Origin: Chamaesiphon sp031376885 | GTDB lineage: Bacteria; Cyanobacteriota; Cyanobacteriia; Cyanobacteriales; Chamaesiphonaceae | Assembly: GCA_031376885.1 (NCBI GenBank) | Contig: JANMEL010000310.1 | Coordinates: 1-64,000, forward strand | Length of the DNA: 64,000 bases | Direction: 5' to 3' | In this document: positions 32,452 to 41,229 of the stretch, in pieces | Layout: every line of letters starts with the position of its first letter | Position numbering within the stretch: position 1 is the stretch's first letter | Program-made: the position numbers and the translations under genes | The notes under the pieces: generated by a model | What the model saw: the letters and a program-made list of their open reading frames with translations, nothing else | Told to the model about the DNA's origin: nothing | The model's database searches: none

Positions 32452-32525
32452 AATTCTCTGCTTGGTGCATTTTTACCGACGGGGAACCCGTGCGGTAAAT
32501 ACATCCGCAATTTTCAATTCTCAAT
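32452..32525 (+). repeat. Inverted copy of the repeat at 39461-39541
   Basis: About 74 bp between cmpA and cmpB. It reads AATTCTCTGCTTGGTGCATT and then a hairpin ACCGACGGGGAACCCGTGCGGT, ending in CAATTCTCAATT-type repeats. The reverse complement of 39461-39541 matches it almost exactly (one change in the 56-bp core). Confidence 0.8.
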
Positions 32526-32543
32526 TAACTTCGGAGCATTATT

Positions 32544-33377
32544 ATGTCCTCTATCACACGTAAGTCATCAGGATTTCGGATTGGCAATGTGGAAATATCT
32601 GCCAAAACGCTCAAGAAAAATGTTTTGCCGCCAGCGATCGCGATTTTTACGTTTTTAGCTTTGTGGGAAGGGTTATCGGCTTCGGGCATCACCCTATTAC
32701 CTGGCCCTTCGAGCCTGATTACCGATCCGCGAACGTTTGAATTAGTGAAATATCCTTTTTACGATCGCGGCGGCATCGATAAAGGGATGTTCTGGCAGAC
32801 TTGGGCGAGTTTACAACGGGTGGGTATTAGTTATACATTAGCCGCGATCGTCGGAATTTCGCTCGGAATTGCGATCGGTACCAGTGAGATGCTCTCCCGC
32901 GCGCTCGATCCATTGTTCCTATTCTTGAGAACTGTTCCTCCTCTTGCTTGGGTGCCGATTTCCCTCGCTGCCTTAAACAAAAACGAACCCGCTGCTCTAT
33001 TCGTAATCTTTATTACCGCCGTCTGGCCGATTTTAATTAATACCGCAGTTGGTGTCAAACAAATCCCCCAAGACTACATTAACGTTTCCAAAGTCGTCCA
33101 AGCTTCCAAACAAAAATACTTCTTCAAAATTTTGCTCCCTTCCGCACTACCTTACATTTTTACTGGTTTGCGCGTGGCAATTAGTTTGGCTTGGTTGGCA
33201 ATTATCGCCGCTGAAATCGTGATGTCCGGTATCGTTGGGATTGGTTTCTTTATCTGGGAAGCTTATCAAAATAACTACATTAGCGAAGTTATTCTCGCCT
33301 TGGTTTGGATTGGCGCGGTTGGTTTATTGCTCGATACAGCAATGAGCTGGTTGCAGAACAAAATCGTTAAACAGTAG
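32544..33377 (+). CDS. cmpB: Bicarbonate ABC transporter permease
   Basis: A 277-aa integral membrane subunit with about six TM helices and the binding-protein-dependent permease fold. N-terminal block LPPAIAIFTFLALWEGLSAS, then QTWASLQRVGISYTLAAIVG, the cytoplasmic coupling loop around YINVSKVVQASKQKYFFKIL (EAA-like), and a late GIGFFIWEAYQNNYISEVIL block typical of NrtB/CmpB. A CmpA-CmpB gap of 130 bp holds a repeat. It would form a homodimer with CmpC and CmpD. Confidence 0.88.
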   Translation: MSSITRKSSGFRIGNVEISAKTLKKNVLPPAIAIFTFLALWEGLSASGITLLPGPSSLITDPRTFELVKYPFYDRGGIDKGMFWQTWASLQRVGISYTLAAIVGISLGIAIGTSEMLSRALDPLFLFLRTVPPLAWVPISLAALNKNEPAALFVIFITAVWPILINTAVGVKQIPQDYINVSKVVQASKQKYFFKILLPSALPYIFTGLRVAISLAWLAIIAAEIVMSGIVGIGFFIWEAYQNNYISEVILALVWIGAVGLLLDTAMSWLQNKIVKQ

Positions 33378-33485
33378 CTTTTTGTTTAGCGATCTCAAGT
33401 TGGTTGGGTTGCTGCGTAGATCTACCCACCCCGTCGCTACGCGCCACCCCTCCGAGGAGGGGATTTTACCCCAGATGCGTAGATT

Positions 33486-33568
33486 CGTAGGGTGTGTTAT
33501 CGCGGAGCGTAACGCACCATCACAAGCATAAGATTTGGTGCGTTACCCTTGCGGGATAACACACCCTA
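33486..33568 (+). repeat. 83-bp inverted-repeat element inside the cmp operon
   Basis: Ends GTAGGGTGTGTTATC (33486-33500) and GATAACACACCCTAC (33554-33568) are a perfect 15-bp inverted pair, with an inner GTAACGCACC/GGTGCGTTAC pair. The transcript would fold into one long hairpin between cmpB and cmpC. This is a common cyanobacterial small repeat type. Confidence 0.8.
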
Positions 33569-33595
33569 CACATAATCCAAAATTTATAAACTGCC

Positions 33596-35566
33596 ATGTC
33601 AACAGCCGAATTAGTTAATATTCAAGATGCGGGAAAAACCTTTCCGCTCGGTGGTGGAAAAGAATATATTGCCTTACGCGGTATCGATCTCCAAATCAGA
33701 CGCGGTGAATTTATTGCGCTGATCGGTCACTCTGGCTGTGGCAAATCTACCCTGCTAAATATGATTGCGGGACTGGATTTAGCCACCGAAGGAGTAGTTT
33801 CCTTAGAAGGATTAACTATTACTAAACCTGGCCCCGATCGGATCGTAGTTTTCCAGAACTATTCACTATTACCGTGGATGACCGTCCGTGAAAACGTCGC
33901 CTTTGCTGTTGATGAAGTTCTCACCGAAAAAACTGCCCAAGAGCGAAAAGAAATCGTCGAACACTATGTCGATGTCGTCGGACTTTCTAAAGAAATAGAC
34001 AAATATCCCAGTGAGATGTCTGGGGGGATGCGCCAACGGGTAGCGATCGCCCGCGCTCTAGCCGTGCAACCGCGCTTATTGTTACTTGACGAACCCTTTG
34101 GTGTACTCGATGCCCTGACGCGGGGTAAATTGCAAGAACAGCTAGTTAAAATTTGCGAAGATAATCAAATTTCGGCATTGATGGTGACTCATGAAGTCGA
34201 TGAAGCCGTACTGATGAGCGATCGAGTGGTGATGCTCACCAACGGCCCAGCTTCCAAAATTGGTTCGATTTTAGATGTCGATATTCCCCGCCCGCGCAAG
34301 CGGTTAGAAGCCGTTAAACATCCGAGTTACTATCAGCTCCGCAGCGAAATTATTTACTTTCTCAACCAGCAGAAACAAGTCAAAAAAATGCGGGCACAGA
34401 AAGTTCAACATGTTGCCGCTCATGGGTTAGAAAAAGTTAACTTACAACTCGGATTCGTGCCCTTAACGGCATGTGCGCCGATGATTATTGCCAAAGAAAA
34501 AGGCTTCTTTGTCAAACACGGTTTAGAACAAGCCTCCTTGGTACGGGAATCGAGTTGGCGCGGCGTTGTCGATGGACTTATCGGCGGTTATATTGATGCA
34601 GCAGCCATGCCGTCGGGAATGCCGCTGTGGATTACCCTCGGCGGTGCGGGCGCACAAAGTTTACCCATCGTTACCTCCCTGACTATCAGCCGCAATGGTA
34701 ACGCCATTACCCTCGATAAAAGATTTAAAGATATCGGTGTCAAAACCCTCGCCGATTTCCGCGAAGCGATCCGCGCCACTCCCAACGAGCCTCACCGGAT
34801 GGGTGTAGTGCATCCTTCCTCCATGCACAACCTCCTGCTGCGTTATTGGCTAGCCAGTGCGGGCATCGATCCAGATCGCGAGTTACACTTAAAACAAATC
34901 CCGCCCGCCCAGATGGTCGTAGATTTGAAAAACGGTACGATTGACGGTTTTTGCGTCGGCGATCCGTGGAACCTCCGCGCCGAGACTGAAGGAATTGGAT
35001 TTACGATCGCCCGCGACATCGACATCTGGAACGGTCATCCTGGCAAAGTTTTAGGCTGTCGCCAAGATTGGGCAGCAGCATTCCCCAATACCTTTATTGC
35101 CCTAAATAAAGCACTTCTAGACGCTTGCAGCTACTGTGCAGATCCTGCTAATGCCGAAGAAATTCGCCAAATCTTAGCCCGCAAGGAATATATCGGTACT
35201 AATATCGATTTTATTCATCTGGGCGGCCCTAATGATATCATCCCTGGTGTAGAATCAGTCGCCCATCACGTCTTTTTCGGCGATGGTGTCAATCGTCCCA
35301 GTCGGACAGAACACCTCTGGCATATGGTCGAGATGGCGCGCTGGGGCGATGTACCGTTCCCTCGTAACTGGGTAGAGGTGCTGGAAAATACCTGTCGCGT
35401 TGGGGTGTTTAGTACGGCAGCACGGGAACTGGGGATGACCGAGATTTCCTACAGTCGCGGTTCGATTCAACTCGTCGATGGTACCACTTTCGATGCTAAA
35501 GACCCAATTCGCTATCTCAACAATCTCGAAATCAAACGTGATATCACCCTCGCGGAAATTCATTAG
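33596..35566 (+). CDS. cmpC: Bicarbonate ABC transporter ATPase fused to a substrate-binding-like regulatory domain
   Basis: A 656-aa protein. Residues 1-260 are an ABC ATPase: Walker A GHSGCGKSTLLN near 43, Q-loop VFQNYSLLPWMTV, signature MSGGMRQRVAIARAL, Walker B LLLLDEPFGVLDALTRG and H-loop THEVDE. Residues about 285-640 resemble CmpA/NrtA (LQLGFVPLTACAPMIIAKEK, RYWLASAGIDPDRELHLKQI, FCVGDPWNLRAETEG) but lack a signal peptide and so face the cytosol. In CmpC/NrtC this domain regulates transport. It pairs with CmpD as a heterodimer. Length matches the family. Confidence 0.9.
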   Translation: MSTAELVNIQDAGKTFPLGGGKEYIALRGIDLQIRRGEFIALIGHSGCGKSTLLNMIAGLDLATEGVVSLEGLTITKPGPDRIVVFQNYSLLPWMTVRENVAFAVDEVLTEKTAQERKEIVEHYVDVVGLSKEIDKYPSEMSGGMRQRVAIARALAVQPRLLLLDEPFGVLDALTRGKLQEQLVKICEDNQISALMVTHEVDEAVLMSDRVVMLTNGPASKIGSILDVDIPRPRKRLEAVKHPSYYQLRSEIIYFLNQQKQVKKMRAQKVQHVAAHGLEKVNLQLGFVPLTACAPMIIAKEKGFFVKHGLEQASLVRESSWRGVVDGLIGGYIDAAAMPSGMPLWITLGGAGAQSLPIVTSLTISRNGNAITLDKRFKDIGVKTLADFREAIRATPNEPHRMGVVHPSSMHNLLLRYWLASAGIDPDRELHLKQIPPAQMVVDLKNGTIDGFCVGDPWNLRAETEGIGFTIARDIDIWNGHPGKVLGCRQDWAAAFPNTFIALNKALLDACSYCADPANAEEIRQILARKEYIGTNIDFIHLGGPNDIIPGVESVAHHVFFGDGVNRPSRTEHLWHMVEMARWGDVPFPRNWVEVLENTCRVGVFSTAARELGMTEISYSRGSIQLVDGTTFDAKDPIRYLNNLEIKRDITLAEIH

Positions 35567-35588
35567 TAGCCTTCAGCCCAAATCTAGT

Positions 35589-35614
35589 AGGGGCAATTCA
35601 TGAATTGCCCCTAT
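35589..35614 (+). repeat. 26-bp perfect palindrome between cmpC and cmpD
   Basis: TAGGGGCAATTCATGAATTG followed by CCCCTA, symmetric about its centre. It lies 23 nt after the cmpC stop and is followed by CTATTAG and then AATTCTCA heptamers. It could be an RNA-processing or attenuation hairpin; no U-run follows, so full termination is unlikely. Confidence 0.7.
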
Positions 35615-35659
35615 TAGTACTAATTCTCAATTCTCAATTCTCAATTATTAATAAATCCT

Positions 35660-36487
35660 ATGACCACTACTAGTTCTGCACCTCGATCGGGAAAGTTAGC
35701 AACCATCAAAGAGGATTTTATTTGCTTTGAAAACATTACAAAATCTTATCCTTCTAGAGCAGGATTAAATGTTGTCATCAAGAATATCGATCTCACTGTC
35801 AGCCGAGGTGAATTTATTTGTATTATTGGACACTCTGGTTGCGGTAAATCTACATTATTAAATACACTTTCTGGATTTGCCACACCCAACGAAGGTCAAG
35901 TCACCATGAATGGTGAGTTAATTACCAAGCCGTCTCCCGATCGAATGATGGTTTTTCAAAGCTACTCTCTCATGCCGTGGATGACAGCTTATGATAATGT
36001 CTATTTTGGATTGGATTCAGTCCATCCCAACAAATCTAAATCGGAAAAAGATCGAATTGTCCGCGATACTTTGACGATGGTTGGTTTGGGCGAAGCAATG
36101 GAAAAGAAACCTACCCAATTATCTGGGGGGATGCGTCAGCGTGTGGCGATCGCGCGGGCTTTTTGTCTGCGTCCTGAAGTCCTAATTTTGGATGAACCTT
36201 TTGGTGCTTTAGATGCAATTACCAAAGAAGAAATGCAGGAAGAAGTTTCGGAAATCGTGCGCGAAGTTGGCTGTACAGTGCTGATGGTGACTCACGATAT
36301 CGATGAATGTTTATTCCTTGCCGATCGGTTAGTCATGATGACAGAAGGCCCAGCAGCAGGCATTGGAGAGATATTAGATATTCCGTTTGAGCGTCCTCGC
36401 GATCGCGAACAAATGCTCGAAGATCCTCGCTATTACGATTTACGAAACCGCGCTCTTGAATTTTTATATAGTGGAAATTCTCACTAG
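35660..36487 (+). CDS. cmpD: Bicarbonate ABC transporter ATPase
   Basis: A 275-aa ABC ATPase. Walker A GHSGCGKSTLLNTLSG near residue 56, Q-loop VFQSYSLMPWMTAYDN, signature LSGGMRQRVAIARAF, Walker B VLILDEPFGALDAITKE, H-loop THDIDE. It has no C-terminal extension, as expected for the CmpD/NrtD partner of CmpC. Last gene of the transporter operon; 165 bp then separate it from the large membrane protein on the same strand. Confidence 0.9.
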   Translation: MTTTSSAPRSGKLATIKEDFICFENITKSYPSRAGLNVVIKNIDLTVSRGEFICIIGHSGCGKSTLLNTLSGFATPNEGQVTMNGELITKPSPDRMMVFQSYSLMPWMTAYDNVYFGLDSVHPNKSKSEKDRIVRDTLTMVGLGEAMEKKPTQLSGGMRQRVAIARAFCLRPEVLILDEPFGALDAITKEEMQEEVSEIVREVGCTVLMVTHDIDECLFLADRLVMMTEGPAAGIGEILDIPFERPRDREQMLEDPRYYDLRNRALEFLYSGNSH

Positions 36488-36652
36488 CTCGTTGGCGGTA
36501 GGGGGGCGTTTGTCTGCGCGGTAGAAGATTAACTTCCAGAGGGCGGGCACAAATCACCGCCCCTACAAGTTAACTTTGTGCTAGGGTGTTAAATAGGGCT
36601 TGTGATAGTTGCAAACATCTGCAATAACACTTGATTTAGGTAAGGTCTATTT

Positions 36653-39460
36653 ATGTTTTCACATTTATCTGAACGAAAAGCACATGCGATTCGATGGATA
36701 CTGACGATCGCATGGCTGGGGATAATTGCCTCATTATTTTACGATCCTTGGACTCCAGGATTGACAAAATCCAATCATCCTTGGAGTCCATTAAGGCTGA
36801 CAGACACTTGTATTTCAGTGCAAGGTAAGTGTTTGGTGGAACAGCCCTATCCATTGGCAACTACGCTATTTTGGGGAGCGATTGTTCCTAGCGCAATATT
36901 TATTTTACTCGTACTCGGACATGAAGTTTGGCGACGAATTTGTCCATTATCATTCTTGTCACAAATCCCTCGCGCCTTGGGTTGGCAAAGACAATTTAAA
37001 CGTGAAAATGCTACTACGAGAAAAGTCCGCTACGAACTGGCTAAAGTAAAGTCTGAATCTTGGTTGGGTCGAAATTATCCGTATCTCCAATTTGGCTGGC
37101 TATTTATTGGCTTGTGTGGGCGAATTTTGTTCTTTAATGCCGATCGAACTATCCTCGGATTATGGTTATTATTTACAATTGCCACAGCGATTGCTGTAGG
37201 CTATTTATACGGTGGTAAATCCTGGTGCAACTACTTTTGTCCGATGGCTCCCGTACAGCGTATTTACAGCGAACCTGGGGGGCTTTTAGCTAGCAATGCA
37301 CATACTAGCGAACGATCGATTACTCAGTCGATGTGTCGAACTATCTTGCCCAACAGCTCAGAACAAAGTGCTTGTGTTGCCTGTCAAAATCCCTGTATTG
37401 ATATCGACTCTGAGCGATCGTATTGGGATAGTTTAAACAAGCCTCAAGTAACTTTTCTTCGGTATAGCTATATTGGGTTAGTAGTCGGGTATTTTATCTA
37501 TTACTATCTATATGCTGGTAGTTGGGATTATTATATTTCTGGAGCATGGGCGCGACAACCAGACCAGCTATCATCTTTATTAAGCCCTGGATTTTATTTA
37601 TTCGATCGACCTATTAATATTCCCAAATTAGTCGCTGTACCAATTACTTTAGGTAGCTTTACAGCGGTCGGCTATTGGCTAGGGAAATGGATAGAAAATC
37701 GAGTAAAATCTCATAGTCGCGATCGCGGACTCAAGCTCAGTCCAGAAACGATTAGACATCGAATCTGTACTCTTTCGACATTTATTATCTTCAATTTTTT
37801 CTTTATTTTTGGCGGTCGTCCTTTAGTTCAATTGATGCCAATCTGGATTCAATTTATCTATGAGCTGAGTTTAGTATTACTCAGTACACTATGGGTCTAT
37901 AAGACTTGGCATCGTAGTTTCGATCTGTACTCACGGGAGAATTTAGTCAGTCGTTTTCGTAAGCAGCTCGAAAAATTACAGCTTAATATTTCCGAGTTTT
38001 CTGATGGTCGCACTTTGAGCGATCTAAATACCCATGAAGTTTATATCTTGGCAAAAGTTTTACCTGGATTTACACGAGAAAAGCGACATACGGCTTATAA
38101 GGGTGTCCTTCGTGAAGCATTAGAAGAAGGATATGCCAATTATTCTAGTAGTTTGGAAGTTTTACAGCAGTTGCGGCATGAACTAGGTATTACTGCTGAC
38201 GAACATCGACAAGTATTAGAAGAGCTAGGAATCGAAGATCCAGAATTGCTCAACCCCGATCTTAAACGTAGTTTAGAAAATCAAATTCGCTTAACAGGCT
38301 ACCGTAAATCTCTAGAACGACTGATGTTACTCCAAAAGAAACAAGGTGATATTATGGATTTCCCCATCGAGAAAGATTCAGCCGAAATTAGTAGCTTGCG
38401 TCGTCAATATTCGATCGCACCTCAAGAGGAAGATTGGATTTTGGGCGGCATTTCTCCCCAAGCGGGCAATCTTCGTCGTGCTGAATTCTTGTTAGCTCAA
38501 TTGCCAGATGCGATCTCATCCTATCGCGCACTTCATCAGTCAAGTTTACAAGAACACCAAACCATCCTGATGGTCTTATGGAATAGTATTTCTCACAAGA
38601 AAGAACTAATCGTCCGCACAATTCTGGAGATAATTGAACCCGTTCAAAACGATCTAGCAGCAATCGCGATCGCTAAAGAGCTAGGTGAATTAGCCCCATC
38701 AATTTTAACAGATATTTTAGAATCAAATCGCTGGACAGATCGCCTAAATCCAGGGATTCTAAAAAGACTAACTCCTCTAAACGGACAATCTATTTCATGT
38801 CCTTTAGACTACCCGACCTCAGAAACATTAAAATACTTGAATCTGTTGCTTGACGATCGCAATCCCCTAATTCAAGCAGCATGTCTTTATATCATCGCTC
38901 AACTCGATCTCGACTACGCCAAATCAATCGCGCCCAATTATGCCAATATTTCCAACTCACCTTTATGGCGATCGACAGCAGAAATTGTTCGATCGGCAAC
39001 TGATGATTGTCCCCCTCTAATTGCATTTCCCCTGCTGGAAAAAGTAGTCCACTTATTCAATAGTGATTTTTTTAATCGGCTTAATAGCGAGACATTAATT
39101 GCCCTAGCCGAACAATCCGAAGCAAGAACTTTTGCCACCAATGGAGTAATTACCGAAGCAGGTGATACTTGTAGAGAACTGCTCTTGCTAATTGAAGGAG
39201 ATGCAAATATTCACTATCACTTAGACAATCAACAAGTCCAAATAGAAAAAATCCATCCAGGTCAAACTCTAGATGAATTAGAAATTTTGGCACATAGTAA
39301 CTCTAGAAATACTATTATCGCTGATAGCGACGCGACCAGAATTTTAGCAGTTCCGGTTGAGGCTTTTGACGATTTACTCGAACGGGATCCCGATCTGTCT
39401 CGGCGTGTTTTAGAACTGGAAAGTCATCACCTGCAAAGATTTATGGGATCTCTTAAATGA
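36653..39460 (+). CDS. Membrane 4Fe-4S protein with helical-repeat and C-terminal cyclic-nucleotide-binding domain
   Basis: A 935-aa protein, not assigned to a characterised family. Residues about 1-420 have eight or more TM segments with NapH/NosR/CcoG-like cysteine clusters: RRICPLSFLSQIPR near 93, GKSWCNYFCPMAPVQRIY near 193-205, and CVACQNPCIDID near 240. An HRxFD-containing cytosolic region (420-780) is alpha-helical and HEAT/Armadillo-like. Residues about 790-920 are a CNMP-binding roll (FATNGVITEAGDTCRELLLL, IHPGQTLDELEILAHSNSRN). The order suggests electron transfer through the membrane gated by a nucleotide or redox signal. Same strand as cmpABCD, with its own leader; inverted 70-bp repeats bracket cmpB to this gene. 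Confidence 0.75.
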   Translation: MFSHLSERKAHAIRWILTIAWLGIIASLFYDPWTPGLTKSNHPWSPLRLTDTCISVQGKCLVEQPYPLATTLFWGAIVPSAIFILLVLGHEVWRRICPLSFLSQIPRALGWQRQFKRENATTRKVRYELAKVKSESWLGRNYPYLQFGWLFIGLCGRILFFNADRTILGLWLLFTIATAIAVGYLYGGKSWCNYFCPMAPVQRIYSEPGGLLASNAHTSERSITQSMCRTILPNSSEQSACVACQNPCIDIDSERSYWDSLNKPQVTFLRYSYIGLVVGYFIYYYLYAGSWDYYISGAWARQPDQLSSLLSPGFYLFDRPINIPKLVAVPITLGSFTAVGYWLGKWIENRVKSHSRDRGLKLSPETIRHRICTLSTFIIFNFFFIFGGRPLVQLMPIWIQFIYELSLVLLSTLWVYKTWHRSFDLYSRENLVSRFRKQLEKLQLNISEFSDGRTLSDLNTHEVYILAKVLPGFTREKRHTAYKGVLREALEEGYANYSSSLEVLQQLRHELGITADEHRQVLEELGIEDPELLNPDLKRSLENQIRLTGYRKSLERLMLLQKKQGDIMDFPIEKDSAEISSLRRQYSIAPQEEDWILGGISPQAGNLRRAEFLLAQLPDAISSYRALHQSSLQEHQTILMVLWNSISHKKELIVRTILEIIEPVQNDLAAIAIAKELGELAPSILTDILESNRWTDRLNPGILKRLTPLNGQSISCPLDYPTSETLKYLNLLLDDRNPLIQAACLYIIAQLDLDYAKSIAPNYANISNSPLWRSTAEIVRSATDDCPPLIAFPLLEKVVHLFNSDFFNRLNSETLIALAEQSEARTFATNGVITEAGDTCRELLLLIEGDANIHYHLDNQQVQIEKIHPGQTLDELEILAHSNSRNTIIADSDATRILAVPVEAFDDLLERDPDLSRRVLELESHHLQRFMGSLK

Positions 39461-39541
39461 ATTGAGAATTGAGAATTGAGAATTGCGGATGCATTTACCG
39501 CACGGGTTCCCCGTCGGTAAAAATGCACCAAGCAGAGAATT
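39461..39541 (-). repeat. Inverted copy of the repeat at 32452-32525
   Basis: Reads AATTGAGA heptamers, then the GCGGATGCATTTACCGCACG core and an AATGCACCAAGCAGAGAATT end. It is the reverse complement of the copy between cmpA and cmpB, 7 kb away, and starts at the stop codon of the 36653 gene. Confidence 0.8.
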
Positions 39542-39620
39542 TGGTTTTTAGGAGGGGGATTTAAACCCTATCCTAAAAACAATCCTCCTATGGCTAACTT
39601 CCATCAATGTAGATTACCGC

Positions 39621-40514
39621 TTAACTTTTGGCGATCGAATATTCGCGATCTTTGAGAAGGGGAAAGCCTAATTTTTCTCGCTGTGCTAAATAAAGATGAG
39701 CAACTTGTCGGGCTAAACCGCGCACTTTACCGATGTATCGAGTTCGCTCGGTGACAGAAATTACTCCTCTGGCATCCAACATATTAAAAGTGTGAGAACA
39801 CTTGAGCACATAGTCTAAACTGGGCATCACCAATTCCTTGGCAATCAATTGTTCGGCTTCTTGTTGATAAAGATTGAAAAGGGTAAATAATAACTCTGGA
39901 TTGGAAGCTTCAAAATTATAAGTAGATTGTTCTATTTCTGATTGGAGATAAATATCGGCATAGGTAATCGTATCATTCCACTGAATTTTGGCGATCGAAT
40001 CTACATTTTGAAGATACATACATAGTCGCTCCAATCCATAGGTAATCTCGATCGAGACTGGGCGACAATCTATACCTCCGCACTGTTGAAAATAGGTGAA
40101 TTGGGTAACTTCCATTCCATCCAACCACACTTCCCAACCAACGCCCCAAGCACCCATTGCGGCATCTTCCCAATTGTCTTCGACAAACCGAATATCATGA
40201 TCTTCTGGCTTGATTCCCAATGCGCGTAAAGAATCGAGATAGATTTCCTGAATATTATCTGGCGATGGTTTGATCAGCACTTGATATTGATAATAATGCT
40301 GATAACGGTTGGGATTTTCGCCATAACGCCCGTCTCCAGGGCGACGACAGGGTTCGATATAAGCCACAGCCCAAGGTTCTGGACCGATCGACCTCAAGAA
40401 GGTATGATGGCTTTTAGTGGCGGCACCTTTTTCTGTATCATAGGATTGGGCAATCAGGCACCCCTGCGCGCTCCAAAACTGGTTGAGGGTAGCAATGACG
40501 GATTGAAAGTTCAT
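39621..40514 (-). CDS. glyQ: Glycyl-tRNA synthetase alpha subunit
   Basis: A 297-aa catalytic subunit of the bacterial alpha2-beta2 enzyme; charges tRNA-Gly. MNFQSVIATLNQFWSAQGCL, HTFLRSIGPEPWAVAYIEPC (motif 2-like), GRYGENPNRYQHYYQYQV and EVWLDGMEVTQFTYFQQCGG are all diagnostic. Length is normal. The beta-subunit gene is not in this window, so the two are unlinked, as in most cyanobacteria. Confidence 0.97.
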   Translation of the reverse strand: MNFQSVIATLNQFWSAQGCLIAQSYDTEKGAATKSHHTFLRSIGPEPWAVAYIEPCRRPGDGRYGENPNRYQHYYQYQVLIKPSPDNIQEIYLDSLRALGIKPEDHDIRFVEDNWEDAAMGAWGVGWEVWLDGMEVTQFTYFQQCGGIDCRPVSIEITYGLERLCMYLQNVDSIAKIQWNDTITYADIYLQSEIEQSTYNFEASNPELLFTLFNLYQQEAEQLIAKELVMPSLDYVLKCSHTFNMLDARGVISVTERTRYIGKVRGLARQVAHLYLAQREKLGFPLLKDREYSIAKS

Positions 40515-40570
40515 CTAATATTTTAGGTCTAGTCTTTCAATTTTACCCACATCTTGCACTGGCGAGGAAT

Positions 40571-40608
40571 CAGATCCAAGGGCTTCTTGCGAGAAGCCCT
40601 TGGATCTG
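40571..40608 (+). repeat. Perfect 17-bp hairpin element
   Basis: CAGATCCAAGGGCTTCT (40571-40587), loop TGCG, AGAAGCCCTTGGATCTG (40592-40608). The same arm (AGAAGCCCTTGGATCTG) recurs at about 42066-42082. It lies between glyQ and the convergently placed repeat element and may end transcription entering glyQ. Confidence 0.7.
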
Positions 40609-40676
40609 GGGTAATTCTAGCAAGTCGATATCTTAACCGTTTAGAGTATAATTACATTAATCAGGAGATGAAGCAT

Positions 40677-40785
40677 AGACCTCCTGCGAAAGTAAAAGCA
40701 CAATCATTTTCAATACCGTTTTCATCTAAAATTCCCCCTATTCCCTATTCCCTATCCCCTATTCCCTGACTTTCGCAGGAAGTCT
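40677..40785 (+). repeat. 109-bp element with 17-bp inverted ends, overlapping a gene end
   Basis: Ends AGACCTCCTGCGAAAGT (40677-40693) and ACTTTCGCAGGAAGTCT (40769-40785) are inverted repeats with one mismatch. The interior ends in CCCTATT heptamers. Its right end lies inside the 3' end of the gene at 40745-41152. Confidence 0.7.
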
Positions 40786-41152
40786 CATAAATCGTGACGC
40801 GAATTGATGCACCCAAGGCGGCAACTTTGGAGATCGTTTCGGCACTGAGCGCGGATGAATAGCTACTCGACTCCGATGCACTTTCATAACCGAGATCGAA
40901 TACTTTGGTTAAAGCTCCATCCCACAGGCTTTTTGCAGATCGATCGAATGACTCAATTAGCACACAAAAATTATAGACGATCGCGTCGGCATCTATGACA
41001 GCGATGTCCGATAACTCGAAGGTTGCGAGATAGTGTCCTAGCTCTTGTCCATAATACAAATTACAAACACGATCGCCAAAGCTACTGACGATCGGCTGTA
41101 GATCGTCATCGCTCTCGATTTCTAGATCTACATTTAAAAAGTTATTGGTCAT
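40745..41152 (-). CDS. Uncharacterised protein, DUF4279-like
   Basis: A 135-aa acidic protein beginning MTNNFLNVDLEIESDDDLQP. The C-terminal half (LWDGALTKVFDLGYES, then LSAETISKVAALGASIRVTI-YE) resembles DUF4279, a small domain sometimes found as immunity protein. The last dozen residues (TSCESQGIGDRE) are coded by the inserted repeat at 40677-40785, and the stop codon TAG comes from its heptamer tract, so the original C-terminus has been replaced or extended. Divergent from the membrane protein gene at 41230. Function unknown. Confidence 0.5.
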   Translation of the reverse strand: MTNNFLNVDLEIESDDDLQPIVSSFGDRVCNLYYGQELGHYLATFELSDIAVIDADAIVYNFCVLIESFDRSAKSLWDGALTKVFDLGYESASESSSYSSALSAETISKVAALGASIRVTIYETSCESQGIGDRE

Positions 41153-41229
41153 TTGTTGAGACTATAAAATTGAAAATCGATATTATGATACGATCGCTTT
41201 AGTTTGCGGAAGTAGCGATCGGGTTTGAT

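Noticed and set aside
31063..36487. nrtABCD nitrate transporter
   Set aside because: Binding-protein motifs and the CmpR-like neighbour fit cmpABCD; no nitrate or nitrite reductase gene is adjacent.
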